64,000 nt of DNA from Burkholderia arboris (GTDB taxonomy: Bacteria; Pseudomonadota; Gammaproteobacteria; Burkholderiales; Burkholderiaceae): contig NZ_CABVPX010000021.1 of assembly GCF_902499125.1 (NCBI RefSeq), positions 1-64,000 on the forward strand. Direction: 5' to 3'. The first letter of the stretch is position 1; every line of letters starts with the position of its first letter. Below the pieces are notes generated by a model that had not been told where the DNA came from, searched no databases, and was given only the letters and a program-made list of their open reading frames with translations. The position numbers and the translations under genes were made by a program. This document shows, piece after piece, positions 51,728-62,767 of the stretch.

Positions 51728-54322
51728 ATCAAGGCAGATCACCCCGACACGCTCGTCTTCTACCGGATGGGCGACTTCTACGAGCTGTTCTTCGAAGACG
51801 CGGAAAAGGCCTCGCGCCTGCTCGACCTGACCCTCACGCAGCGCGGTGCATCGGCCGGCACGCCGATCAAGATGGCCGGCGTGCCGCATCACGCGGTCGA
51901 ACAGTATCTGGCGAAGCTCGTGAAGATGGGCGAATCGGTCGCGATCTGCGAGCAGATCGGCGATCCGGCCACGTCGAAGGGCCCCGTCGAGCGCAAGGTC
52001 GTGCGCGTCGTCACGCCCGGCACGCTGACCGATGCCGCGCTGCTGTCCGACAAGAACGACGTGTATCTGCTCGCGATGTGCACGGGCCACAACAAGCGCG
52101 GTGTCGCGGTCAATGTCGGCCTCGCGTGGCTGAACCTCGCCAGCGGCGCACTGCGGCTCGCCGAAATCGAACCTGAACAGCTCGCCGCCGCACTCGAGCG
52201 CATCCGGCCGGCCGAAATCCTGACGCCGGACGGCGCGACCGACGCCGTGCCCGCGGGCGCGGGCGCGAGCAAGCGCGTGCCGGCCTGGCATTTCGACATC
52301 GCATCCGGCACACAGCGCCTGTGCGACCAGCTCGATGTCGCGAGCCTCGACGGCTTCGGCGCACACTCGCTGACGAGCGCGTGCGGCGCGGCCGGCGCGC
52401 TGCTGCTCTATGCCGCGGCGACGCAAGGTCAACAACTGCGGCACGTGCGCAGCCTGAAGGTCGAGAACGAAACCGAATACATCGGGCTCGACCCGGCCAC
52501 GCGCCGCAACCTCGAACTGACCGAGACGCTGCGCGGCACCGAGTCGCCAACGCTGTATTCGCTGCTCGACACCTGCTGCACGACGATGGGCAGCCGCCTG
52601 CTGCGTCACTGGCTGCATCACCCGCCGCGCGCGTCGGTCGCCGCGCAGTCGCGCCAGCAAGCGATCGGCGCCCTGCTCGACGCGCCGGCAAACGCGAGCC
52701 TCGATGCGCTGCGCAGCGCGCTGCGCCAGATCGCCGACGTCGAACGGATCACCGGACGTCTCGCGCTGCTGTCCGCGCGGCCGCGCGACCTGTCGAGCCT
52801 GCGCGATACGTTCGCCGCGCTGCCAGCGCTGCGCGAGCGCATCAGCGCGATCGTCGCGAACGCGGATGCGCTCACGCGCGTCGACGCGGCGCTCGCACCG
52901 CCCGCTGAATGCCTCGACCTGCTCACCAGCGCGATTGCGCCCGAGCCGGCCGCGATGGTGCGCGACGGTGGCGTAATCGCACGCGGCTACGACGCCGAGC
53001 TCGACGAACTGCGCGACATTTCGGAGAACTGCGGGCAGTTCCTGATCGATCTCGAAGCGCGCGAGCGCACGCGCACCGGCATCGCGAACCTGCGCGTCGA
53101 ATACAACAAGGTGCATGGCTTCTACATCGAGGTCACGCGCGGCCAGACGGACAAGGTGCCCGACGATTACCGCCGCCGCCAGACGCTGAAGAACGCCGAG
53201 CGCTACATCACGCCCGAGCTGAAGACCTTCGAGGACAAGGCACTGTCCGCGCAGGAGCGCGCGCTCGCGCGCGAGCGCGCGCTGTACGACTCGGTGCTGC
53301 AGGCGTTGCTGCCGTTCATCCCCGAGTGCCAGCGCGTCGCGTCCGCACTCGCCGAGCTCGACCTGCTCGCCGCCTTCGCCGAACGCGCGCGTGCGCTCGA
53401 CTGGGTTGCGCCGACTTTCACCGACGAGATCGGCATCGACATCGAACAGGGCCGCCACCCGGTCGTCGAAGCGCAGGTCGAGCAGTTCATCGCGAACGAC
53501 TGCCGGTTCGGCACCGAGCGCAAGCTGCTGCTGATCACCGGTCCGAACATGGGCGGTAAGTCGACGTTCATGCGGCAGACCGCACTGATCGCGCTGATGG
53601 CGTACGTCGGCAGCTACGTGCCGGCGAAGTCGGCCTGCTTCGGGCCGATCGACCGGATCTTCACGCGCATCGGCGCAGCCGACGATCTCGCGGGCGGCCG
53701 CTCGACGTTCATGGTCGAAATGACCGAAGCCGCTGCGATCCTCAACGACGCGACGCCGCAAAGCCTGGTGCTGATGGACGAGATCGGCCGCGGCACGTCG
53801 ACGTTCGACGGCCTCGCGCTCGCGTGGGCGATCGCGCGCCACCTGCTGGCGCACAACACGTGCTACACGCTGTTCGCAACGCACTACTTCGAGCTGACGC
53901 AACTGCCGGCCGAATTCCCGCAAGCGGCCAACGTCCACCTGTCGGCCGTCGAGCACGGCCATGGCATCGTGTTCCTGCACGCGGTCAACGAAGGCCCGGC
54001 GAACCAGAGCTACGGCCTCCAGGTCGCGCAGCTCGCGGGCGTCCCGGCGCCGGTGATCCGCGCCGCGCGCAAGCACCTCGCGTATCTCGAACAGCAGTCG
54101 GCATCGCAGCACACGCCGCAACTCGACCTGTTCAGCGCGCCGCCGGCCGCTGTCGACGGTCTCGAATGCGCGGACGCGCCGGCCCTGCCCGACACGCCGC
54201 ATCCGGCGCTCGAAAAACTGCGCGACATCGATCCCGACGATCTCAAGCCGCGCGAGGCGCTCGACCTGTTGTACGAACTGCGCACGCTGGTCCGGTCGCA
54301 TGATGCCGACGGGCACGCGTAA
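51665..54322 (+). CDS. mutS: DNA mismatch repair protein MutS
   Basis: MutS recognises mismatches and recruits MutL. It has 885 residues. The mismatch-binding motif is GDFYELFFEDA at about 35-45. The lever and clamp domains follow. The ATPase has Walker A GPNMGGKST (about 626), Walker B LVLMDEIGRGTSTFDG and the dimer contact THYFELTQL. A C-terminal tetramerisation-type tail is present. The gene is intact even though its 5' end is the repeated target of the array to the left. The codons for MMQQYLR, an early segment (residues 15-21), are the most conserved repeat core. Confidence 0.97.
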   Translation: MTTLSPEAFAGHTPMMQQYLRIKADHPDTLVFYRMGDFYELFFEDAEKASRLLDLTLTQRGASAGTPIKMAGVPHHAVEQYLAKLVKMGESVAICEQIGDPATSKGPVERKVVRVVTPGTLTDAALLSDKNDVYLLAMCTGHNKRGVAVNVGLAWLNLASGALRLAEIEPEQLAAALERIRPAEILTPDGATDAVPAGAGASKRVPAWHFDIASGTQRLCDQLDVASLDGFGAHSLTSACGAAGALLLYAAATQGQQLRHVRSLKVENETEYIGLDPATRRNLELTETLRGTESPTLYSLLDTCCTTMGSRLLRHWLHHPPRASVAAQSRQQAIGALLDAPANASLDALRSALRQIADVERITGRLALLSARPRDLSSLRDTFAALPALRERISAIVANADALTRVDAALAPPAECLDLLTSAIAPEPAAMVRDGGVIARGYDAELDELRDISENCGQFLIDLEARERTRTGIANLRVEYNKVHGFYIEVTRGQTDKVPDDYRRRQTLKNAERYITPELKTFEDKALSAQERALARERALYDSVLQALLPFIPECQRVASALAELDLLAAFAERARALDWVAPTFTDEIGIDIEQGRHPVVEAQVEQFIANDCRFGTERKLLLITGPNMGGKSTFMRQTALIALMAYVGSYVPAKSACFGPIDRIFTRIGAADDLAGGRSTFMVEMTEAAAILNDATPQSLVLMDEIGRGTSTFDGLALAWAIARHLLAHNTCYTLFATHYFELTQLPAEFPQAANVHLSAVEHGHGIVFLHAVNEGPANQSYGLQVAQLAGVPAPVIRAARKHLAYLEQQSASQHTPQLDLFSAPPAAVDGLECADAPALPDTPHPALEKLRDIDPDDLKPREALDLLYELRTLVRSHDADGHA

Positions 54323-55574
54323 GCGCATTGCGCGGGGCCTGCCGGCTCGCGCCGTCGCCGCGCTCGTCGCGGCGGTACTCGCGCTCGCGCAGGCCGGTGC
54401 GCAGGCTGCACCGCCGAAGCGCACCGCCGCGCCCTACTCGTTCGCGGTCGTGTCGGGCGTCATCAACGCCCCGGCAGACGAGCCGTCGGCCCAGCGGCTG
54501 CTCGATTCGATCGCGCGCGAGCGCAACCTCGCTTTCGTCGTCTATGCGGGCGATCTCAAGGGTTCGAAGGAAGCGTGCCGCGATGCGCTGTATTCGCAGC
54601 GCGGCGCGATCCTGGATTCGGCGCGCGTGCCGCTCGTGTTCATTCCCGGCCACGACGACTGGCTGACGTGCAACACCGCGGCCGGCGGTGGCTACGATCC
54701 GGTCGAGCGGCTCGATTTCCTGCGGCAAACGCTGCTCGCCGATTCGGCGCTGCCCGACCCCGGTGCGCTGCAGATCACACGAGAGAGCGAAGTCGCCCGG
54801 TTCCGGCCGTATCGCGAGAACGCGCGCTGGATGCGCGACGACATCGTCTACGTTGCACTCAACGCGCCGGCGCCGAACAACCACTACCTGACGGCCGGCG
54901 GCCGCAACGGCGAGTTCGAGGACCGCATCATCGCGAACGGCTTCTGGATCGACCACGCGGCCGAATATGCGAAGCGTCGCGAGGCGCGCGCGATGGTCGT
55001 GATTTTCGAGGGCGATCCGCAGTTCGAACGCTATGAACGCTCGGAGCGCTTCGCATGGCTGCGCTTCAACCGGCCGCGCGTGCGCGACGGCTTCCGGGAA
55101 CTGAAACGAACGCTGGTGAAGGCAGCGGCGACGTTCCGCGGCCCGATACTGGTGATGCACGCGAGCGGCGAACCGCTGGCGAACGGCTTTCTGATCGACC
55201 GTCCGCTACACGCTGACGACGGTGAACTGGTCGGAAACCTGACGCGCGTCGCGATCGGACCGCGCCATCCGGCGAATCAGTGGGTTAAGGTGAGCGTGTC
55301 GCCGTCACGGCAGACGATCTTCAACGTGAGCCTGCAGGAGGTGCCGAAGAACCTGCCCGTGCCGCCCGCATTGCCGCTCGTGCCGCGTGACGACGTGCCG
55401 CTGCCGCAGATGCCGGAAATCCCCGCGTTGCCGGCGCTGCCCGACTCGTCGTCGGTCGCGCCGCCACTGCAGGGCGACGGCGCCGCCCCGGGCGGCGCGT
55501 CGTGGCCGTCGCCGCCCCCTGCATCGGGGCCGGCGCCCGGCCTGCCTGCAAGCTCAGTGCAGGGTACGCCCTGA
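54300..55574 (+). CDS. secreted protein related to metallophosphoesterases, metal site degraded
   Basis: The product has 424 residues, with a signal peptide (about 1-36) and a proline/serine-rich C-terminal tail of about 60 residues. The core keeps fragments of the calcineurin-like layout: YAGDLKG (GD motif) and FIPGHDDW in place of GNHD. The first motif (DxH) is missing from FAVVSGVIN, and no GHxH is visible. It is probably not a normal phosphoesterase. The ATG lies inside mutS (23-bp overlap), and its end overlaps the convergent slyD by 21 bp. Function unknown. Confidence 0.7.
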   Translation: MMPTGTRKRIARGLPARAVAALVAAVLALAQAGAQAAPPKRTAAPYSFAVVSGVINAPADEPSAQRLLDSIARERNLAFVVYAGDLKGSKEACRDALYSQRGAILDSARVPLVFIPGHDDWLTCNTAAGGGYDPVERLDFLRQTLLADSALPDPGALQITRESEVARFRPYRENARWMRDDIVYVALNAPAPNNHYLTAGGRNGEFEDRIIANGFWIDHAAEYAKRREARAMVVIFEGDPQFERYERSERFAWLRFNRPRVRDGFRELKRTLVKAAATFRGPILVMHASGEPLANGFLIDRPLHADDGELVGNLTRVAIGPRHPANQWVKVSVSPSRQTIFNVSLQEVPKNLPVPPALPLVPRDDVPLPQMPEIPALPALPDSSSVAPPLQGDGAAPGGASWPSPPPASGPAPGLPASSVQGTP

Positions 55575-56096
55575 CGGTGCTTCGCCGTCTTCGTCGTCAT
55601 CCTCGTCGACGATCTCGAGCCCTTCCGCGCCATGCGCATGCTCATGCTCGATTTCGTCTTCGGTGGCTTCGCGAACGTCCTTCACGGTGAGCGCGAAACG
55701 CAGCGCCATGCCTGCCAGCGGGTGATTGCCGTCGAGCACGACCTTGTCTTCGGCGATGTCGGTGACCGTGTAGATCAGCGAATCGACTTCCTCGTCGCCG
55801 TCTTCCGGCGTGCCTTCGAACTGCATGCCCACTTCCAGCGGCTCGGGGAAACGATCACGCGGCTCGATCTTCACGAGTTCGGGATCGTAGTCGCCGAACG
55901 CGTCCTGCGGCTCGAGCTGAACCTCTGCCTCGTAGCCCGGCTCATGGCCGTCGAGTTGTTCCTCGATCTTGGGGAACGTGCCATCATAGCCGCCGTGCAG
56001 ATAGACCATCGGCTCGTCACTTTCCTCGATCAGATTGCCCTGTGCATCCGACAGCTTGTAAGTGACCGACACGACGGTGTTTTTTGCGATTTTCAT
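55554..56096 (-). CDS. slyD: FKBP-type peptidyl-prolyl isomerase SlyD
   Basis: This is a cytoplasmic FKBP with an inserted-flap chaperone domain, 180 residues from the ATG at 56096 (MKIAKNTVVSVTYKL). The isomerase core includes EPMVYLHGG and PLAGMALRFALTVKDVREAT. The IF domain is around EVQLEPQDAFGDYD. The metal-binding C-terminal tail is acidic with only a few histidines (EHEHAHGAEG), so nickel binding should be weaker than in enterobacterial SlyD. Confidence 0.93.
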   Translation of the reverse strand: MKIAKNTVVSVTYKLSDAQGNLIEESDEPMVYLHGGYDGTFPKIEEQLDGHEPGYEAEVQLEPQDAFGDYDPELVKIEPRDRFPEPLEVGMQFEGTPEDGDEEVDSLIYTVTDIAEDKVVLDGNHPLAGMALRFALTVKDVREATEDEIEHEHAHGAEGLEIVDEDDDEDGEAPSGRTLH

Positions 56097-56128
56097 CCAA
56101 TTCTCCCAAATACAACTGTCATTATACG

Positions 56129-57349
56129 ATGCGCAACCGGTCTCAAGCCGAACCGCGGGATGCCGCTGCCGCCCCGCTCGGCGCGCCGCCTTCCGATCTT
56201 CCCACACCGCTGCTCGGCGGCCTTACGCCGGCGCAATTCATGCGCGGCTACTGGCAAAAGAAGCCGCTGCTGATCCGCCAGGCGATCCCCGGTGTCGCCT
56301 CGCCGGTTACGCGCGACGCCTTGTTCGAGCTGGCTGGCGACTATGACGCCGAATCGCGACTGATCACCCATTTTCGTAACAAGTGGCAACTGGCGCACGG
56401 TCCGTTCGAACCGGGCGCGCTGCCTGCCGTCACGCGCAAGTCCTGGACCCTGCTCGTGCAAGGGCTTGATCTGCACGTCGACGCGGCCCGCACGCTGCTC
56501 GACCGCTTCCGCTTCATCCCCGACGCGCGCCTGGATGACCTGATGATCTCGTATGCGACGGACGGCGGCGGCGTCGGCCCGCATTTCGATTCGTACGACG
56601 TCTTCCTGCTGCAGGTCGAAGGCCGGCGCCGCTGGCGCGTCGGTGCGCAGAAGGACCTGTCGCTGCAGCCGGACGTGCCGCTGAAGATCCTCGAAAACTT
56701 CGAACCGGGCGACGAATGGGTGCTGGAGCCCGGCGACATGCTGTACCTGCCGCCGCACATTGCGCACGACGGCGTCGCCGAAGGCGAGTGCATGACCTGC
56801 TCGATCGGCTTCCGGGCCCCGTCCGCCGGCGAACTGGGCGCCCAGTTCCTGTACTATCTCGCGGAGCGCGGCGGCCTGCGCGACGGGGGCGGCGACGATC
56901 TCTACCGCGACCCGAAGCAGCCGGCCGTCGACACGCCCGCGCAGTTGCCGCCGGCGATGGTCGAGCGTGTCGCCGAGATCGTCGACGCGATCCGCTGGCG
57001 CAAGCGCGACGTCGCAGAATTCCTCGGTTGCTACCTGAGCGAACCCAAACCGAACGTCGTTTTCGACCCGCCCGAGCGTCCGCTGTCAGAATCCGCGTTC
57101 GTCACGCAAGCGTCACGGCGTGGCGTGTGTCTCGACAGAAGGGCCGCATTGATGTATAACGCGCGCTCGTACTTCATTAATGGCGAGGAAGGACCGCTCG
57201 AGCAGGCCGGTGAATGGCTGCCCGAACTGGCCAATCAACGCCAGATGGAGGCGAAACGGTTTGTAACACTATCCCGGGTTCCCTCAATGACAGCCTTATT
57301 GCACGAGTGGTATCGTGCGGGCTGGATACGGGTCGGAAACCGGAATTAG
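56129..57349 (+). CDS. JmjC/cupin ribosomal oxygenase (RoxA/YcfD type)
   Basis: This is a 2-oxoglutarate- and Fe(II)-dependent hydroxylase. Escherichia coli YcfD hydroxylates an arginine of ribosomal protein L16. The product has 406 residues from the ATG at 56129. It has the family landmarks FMRGYWQKKPLLIR, the metal-binding HFDSYDVFLLQ (HxD) and HIAHDGVAEGECM (second His), a dimerisation region and a winged-helix-like C-terminal domain. It is divergent from slyD with a short spacer. The ribosomal substrate is inferred from family. Confidence 0.88.
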   Translation: MRNRSQAEPRDAAAAPLGAPPSDLPTPLLGGLTPAQFMRGYWQKKPLLIRQAIPGVASPVTRDALFELAGDYDAESRLITHFRNKWQLAHGPFEPGALPAVTRKSWTLLVQGLDLHVDAARTLLDRFRFIPDARLDDLMISYATDGGGVGPHFDSYDVFLLQVEGRRRWRVGAQKDLSLQPDVPLKILENFEPGDEWVLEPGDMLYLPPHIAHDGVAEGECMTCSIGFRAPSAGELGAQFLYYLAERGGLRDGGGDDLYRDPKQPAVDTPAQLPPAMVERVAEIVDAIRWRKRDVAEFLGCYLSEPKPNVVFDPPERPLSESAFVTQASRRGVCLDRRAALMYNARSYFINGEEGPLEQAGEWLPELANQRQMEAKRFVTLSRVPSMTALLHEWYRAGWIRVGNRN

Positions 57350-57420
57350 TGTGAGTCGCCCCGTATGCCCGTACGGATCAAATTCTGTATGGGAAAGACA
57401 ACGTATTGACCCCGCATTTG

Positions 57421-57449
57421 TCGACGGTCGATAGGAAAGTGCATATAAT
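57421..57449 (+). promoter_or_regulatory. sigma-70 promoter of the alanine-rich lipoprotein gene
   Basis: TCGACG, exactly 17 nt, TATAAT. The -10 box is consensus and the -35 has one mismatch. It implies a leader of about 125 nt before the ATG at 57582, long enough for post-transcriptional control. Confidence 0.75.
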
Positions 57450-57581
57450 TTCCGCCCAAGCCGTAGGGAAGATTCACGCTCTAAGAAGTGCATCTCCACC
57501 AGCGGCCCAGGTCGGTGTTGGAGCACATTACCGGTATTGTTTCGCGCTGTTGCTTACCTTTAACCATAAAAGGACGTGATC

Positions 57582-57845
57582 ATGAAGAAATCCCTCCTCG
57601 TAGCTTCCCTGTTGGCTGCTGTTGCACTGGCTGCTTGCAACAAGAGCGCTGATCAAGCTGCTTCGTCGGCTGCAAGCGACGCGGCTGCTGCTGCTTCGAC
57701 GGCTGCTTCGGCAGTTGCTGGTGCAGCGAGCGACGCTGCTGCCGCTGCTTCGTCGGCAACGGCTGCTGCGAGCGACGCTGCTGCTGCAGTGGCGTCGGCT
57801 GCTTCGGCAGCGACGGCTGCTCCGGCTTCGGGCGCAAGCCAGTAA
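57582..57845 (+). CDS. alanine-zipper lipoprotein
   Basis: This 87-residue lipoprotein has a signal peptide ending LAAC (Cys about 19). It is followed by about 65 residues made almost only of Ala, Ser, Asp and Val in a repeated SDAAAAAS pattern, as in alanine-zipper outer-membrane lipoproteins that form small helical bundles. AGGA lies 7 nt before the ATG; a GTG two codons upstream is less likely. A strong promoter and a strong terminator suggest high expression. It is probably anchored in the outer membrane. Confidence 0.8.
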   Translation: MKKSLLVASLLAAVALAACNKSADQAASSAASDAAAAASTAASAVAGAASDAAAAASSATAAASDAAAAVASAASAATAAPASGASQ

Positions 57846-57861
57846 GCCTCAGCGTCAGCTG

Positions 57862-57892
57862 AAAAAAAACCGGCCCGAGGGCCGGTTTTTTT
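57862..57892. terminator. rho-independent terminator of the lipoprotein gene
   Basis: AAAAAAACCGGCCC, the loop GAG, then GGCCGGTTTTTTT. The A and T tracts on both sides make it able to act for both converging genes. Confidence 0.9.
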
Positions 57893-57958
57893 GCGTCTGC
57901 CGTTTCCGTACACATCGCCCGGCCGCCGCAGCGGGCCGCCGTAACGGCCCCGTCCTGC

Positions 57959-58735
57959 TCACCCGAGCATCAGCCAGTCGAAGCCCGCGTCCTGCGAGGC
58001 CACGATCACGTCCTCCCCATCCGTCCCCAGTACGCCGCCGAACGCCCGGCGAGCCAGTTCCGGCAGGTTGTTCTGCTGGCTCAGGTGCGCCGCGACCAGG
58101 TGCTGGAGGCGGCTGCGTTCGAGCGACGCGAGGATGTCGGCCGCCGCGTCGTTGCTCAGGTGGCCGTGATTGCCGCCGATCCGCGCCTTCAGCGACTGCG
58201 GATAGCGGCTGCCGGCCAGCATCGCGGTATCGTGGTTGGATTCGAGCACCAGCGCGTCACAACCGCTCAGGACGGCCGTAATGTGCGGCGTGGCCATCCC
58301 GACGTCCGTCAGCACGCCGAGCCGGCTGCAGCCGTCCATGAAGACGAACTGGAGCGGTTCTCGCGCATCGTGGGGGACCGTGTAGGGCATCACGGCCAGA
58401 TCCTGTATCGCGGCCGTCTCGTCGCCCCACAGCACGTGGAGATCGACATCGGCCTCGTCCGCGCCGACCGCGCGCGCGGTACCCCAGCTCATATAGAGCG
58501 GCAGCGATGCGCGGCGGGCGAGCGTCAGCGCACTGCCGACGTGGTCGCTGTGTTCGTGGGTGATGAGGATCGCATCGAGATCATCGATGCCGAGATTCAG
58601 TCGGCCGAGCCGGCGCTCGACCTCCTTGGCGGAAAAACCGCAGTCGAGCAGCACGCGCGTGGTTGTCGTGCCGCTCGAGGCCTCGACAACCAGCGCGTTA
58701 CCTTCGCTGCCGCTTCCGAGGCTGGCGAATCTCAC
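57959..58735 (-). CDS. MBL-fold metal-dependent hydrolase (YycJ/WalJ-like)
   Basis: This 258-residue single-domain metallo-beta-lactamase-fold enzyme starts at a GTG at 58735. The metal-binding motif THEHSDHVG is at about 58-66, and further ligand histidines lie in the middle and C-terminal thirds. The sequence is close to the YycJ/exonuclease-like group. Its start lies 4 bp after the bamC stop, so it is the third gene of a dapA-bamC unit. Substrate unknown; a nuclease activity is possible. Confidence 0.85.
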   Translation of the reverse strand: MRFASLGSGSEGNALVVEASSGTTTTRVLLDCGFSAKEVERRLGRLNLGIDDLDAILITHEHSDHVGSALTLARRASLPLYMSWGTARAVGADEADVDLHVLWGDETAAIQDLAVMPYTVPHDAREPLQFVFMDGCSRLGVLTDVGMATPHITAVLSGCDALVLESNHDTAMLAGSRYPQSLKARIGGNHGHLSNDAAADILASLERSRLQHLVAAHLSQQNNLPELARRAFGGVLGTDGEDVIVASQDAGFDWLMLG

Positions 58736-58739
58736 GCGC

Positions 58740-59885
58740 TCAGTTCAGCTGAGCGTGCAGCAGCGAAATGATCCGCTGCGCGTCCGACGAGTTGTCGACC
58801 TGGCCGTTTGCGCCGACCACCGCGACCTGCGTGCCGCCGGCGCCTTGCGCGCGCACGTTGACGAGGTATTCCTTGCCCGGCTTCGCTGCCGACGGGCCGC
58901 CGTAGAACAGCTTGCCGAACAGGCCGTCACGCTTGAGCTCTTCCATCGTATTCGCATAGCGGACCGTGTACACGCCCTTCTCGCGGTCGCGATTGTCGAC
59001 CGTGAAGTTGGTGCGGTCGAGCGCCAGGCCCACGCGCAGCCACGCACGGTCGAACGACTCGGCCAGCTGCAGCGTCGCCGCGCCGCCACTCGTGTCGCTA
59101 ACCTGCGCGGGTGCCGTCGCAGGATGCGCATCGGTCAGCAGCTGTTTCGCCTGCGCGTCGGTCAGGCCGAACTTCTGCATCAGCTTCGACAGGAACACGG
59201 CTTCGAGCACCGGGTTGCGCGGACGCTCTTCCCAGCGCGACGACGTGCCGCCCTGCGGGCCGACCATCATTTCTTCCATCGCGCTGTGCGTGATCGAGAT
59301 GTCGGTGTTGCCGTCCGACGTGCGGTTCACGAGCGTGCGGAAGCGGTCGCGCGTGCCCGACGAGTACGCGAAATCGATGACCTTGCCGATCGTGCGGCGG
59401 AACCAGTCATCCGGAATGTTCGCGCGGTTTTCAGCCCAGTCGGTGGCCATGATGCCCGTCGACGGCGCATCGGTCTTCAGCGAGAAGCCGTTCTCCTGCC
59501 AGAATTCCTTCAGGATCGGCCACAGTTGCTCGGGCGTGCGGCCATCAACGACCAGCCAGCGGCGATCGCCGTCGCGCTCGATGTGCATGCCGAGCGGATC
59601 CTGCGCGCTCGGGATGCCGTCGGTCGCATTGCCGGCCTGCGTCGTGACCCGCGGCGGCAGCGTGCCGAGCCCCGCGTTGCTCGGCGGCGCGACGAACTGC
59701 TGCGTCGTCGGCACCGGCTTCAGGTCGCTCGGCACGGCCAGCGGCGGCGCCGAACCGGTGTTCTTGTAGTTGACCCGGTCGGGGGCCAGGTAGTCGTTCA
59801 GCGTATCGCAGCCAGCGAGCGCGCCCAGCGCCAGCACCATCACCGACAGCTGGATGGTGCGAGAGGAAATGGCGAAACGTTTCAT
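58740..59885 (-). CDS. bamC: outer-membrane protein assembly lipoprotein BamC
   Basis: This BAM complex lipoprotein (NlpB) has 381 residues. The signal peptide ends in the lipobox LAGC near residue 26. An unstructured N-terminal stretch follows, which in E. coli binds BamD. Two helix-grip domains come next, the second including ESFDRAWLRVGLALDRTNF. It lies directly downstream of dapA, as in enterobacteria, supporting the assignment. Confidence 0.9.
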   Translation of the reverse strand: MKRFAISSRTIQLSVMVLALGALAGCDTLNDYLAPDRVNYKNTGSAPPLAVPSDLKPVPTTQQFVAPPSNAGLGTLPPRVTTQAGNATDGIPSAQDPLGMHIERDGDRRWLVVDGRTPEQLWPILKEFWQENGFSLKTDAPSTGIMATDWAENRANIPDDWFRRTIGKVIDFAYSSGTRDRFRTLVNRTSDGNTDISITHSAMEEMMVGPQGGTSSRWEERPRNPVLEAVFLSKLMQKFGLTDAQAKQLLTDAHPATAPAQVSDTSGGAATLQLAESFDRAWLRVGLALDRTNFTVDNRDREKGVYTVRYANTMEELKRDGLFGKLFYGGPSAAKPGKEYLVNVRAQGAGGTQVAVVGANGQVDNSSDAQRIISLLHAQLN

Positions 59886-59996
59886 GAAATCCTTCGTCTT
59901 GCTAGAACGCTCGTCAGGAGCGGCGCCGGACGGAGCCGGCCGGTGCGGGTTGATCAGGGGTCGAGCCGGCGGCCGCAGGACGCGGCCGCCTCGGCA

Positions 59997-60899
<903 letters not shown>

Positions 60900-60945
60900 G
60901 AAACGCGATTGAATGTGTACCGGTAAACGTTGAGATTGTAGCGGA

Positions 60946-61548
60946 TTAGCCGGGCAGTTCGTAACGTGGAATTCCCGCCCCCGCCTTCGGGGTCGCGCCC
61001 TCGCGCACCGCGCAGAGACGCTGGACGAACGCCTCGCGCGGCGCGGCGACGAAACCGTCCTCGTACGCAACCACCCGCAGGCGGCCGTGTACGGCGTCCA
61101 GCAGCTCGCCCGGGGCGAGCAGGAACGCGGGGTTGGACGGTTTGCCGACCGTTTCGTTTCCTTGCGCGAAGGTTTCGTAGATCAGCACGCCGCCCGGCGC
61201 CACTGCATCGAGCAGATGGGGCCAGAGCGGACGATGCAGGTAATTCGTGACGATCACGGCCGCAAACTGCTCGCCGGCCGGCAGCGGCCACCGCGCGCCT
61301 TCGAGATCGGCCGCGCGGGCATCGACGCCGGGAATCGCGCGCAACGCGGCCAGCGCGGCCGGATCGCGGTCGAGCGCGACGACCGGATGCCCGTGCGACG
61401 CGAACCAGCGCGCATGGCGGCCACCGCCCGCGGCGACGTCGAGCGCCGCGCCGCCGGCCGGGACGAGCCGCGACCATTGGGCGACCCAGCGCGACGGCTC
61501 GGCCTGCGCGACGTGGCCGCCCGCGGCGGCGATGACGGATTCGCTCAT
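60946..61548 (-). CDS. class I SAM-dependent methyltransferase
   Basis: The 200-residue product has the SAM-binding motif I LDVAAGGGRHARWFA at about 38-52 and VVALDRD as the acidic loop. Later motifs include VIVTNYLHRPLWPHLL and PGGVLIYETFAQGNE. It resembles small TehB-like or uncharacterised methyltransferases. The substrate is unknown. It sits between trpS (8 bp) and dapA on the same strand. Confidence 0.85.
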   Translation of the reverse strand: MSESVIAAAGGHVAQAEPSRWVAQWSRLVPAGGAALDVAAGGGRHARWFASHGHPVVALDRDPAALAALRAIPGVDARAADLEGARWPLPAGEQFAAVIVTNYLHRPLWPHLLDAVAPGGVLIYETFAQGNETVGKPSNPAFLLAPGELLDAVHGRLRVVAYEDGFVAAPREAFVQRLCAVREGATPKAGAGIPRYELPG

Positions 61549-61556
61549 GCGCCGGA

Positions 61557-62759
<1,203 letters not shown>

Positions 62760-62767
62760 GATTATCG

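Noticed and set aside
51311..54424. Minus-strand open frame of 1037 codons opposite mutS
   Set aside because: Antisense shadow of mutS; no family pattern.
57361..57426. TTGACC near 57408 as the -35 box for the lipoprotein promoter
   Set aside because: Its distance to TATAAT is about 30 nt; TCGACG at 57421 has exactly 17 nt spacing.
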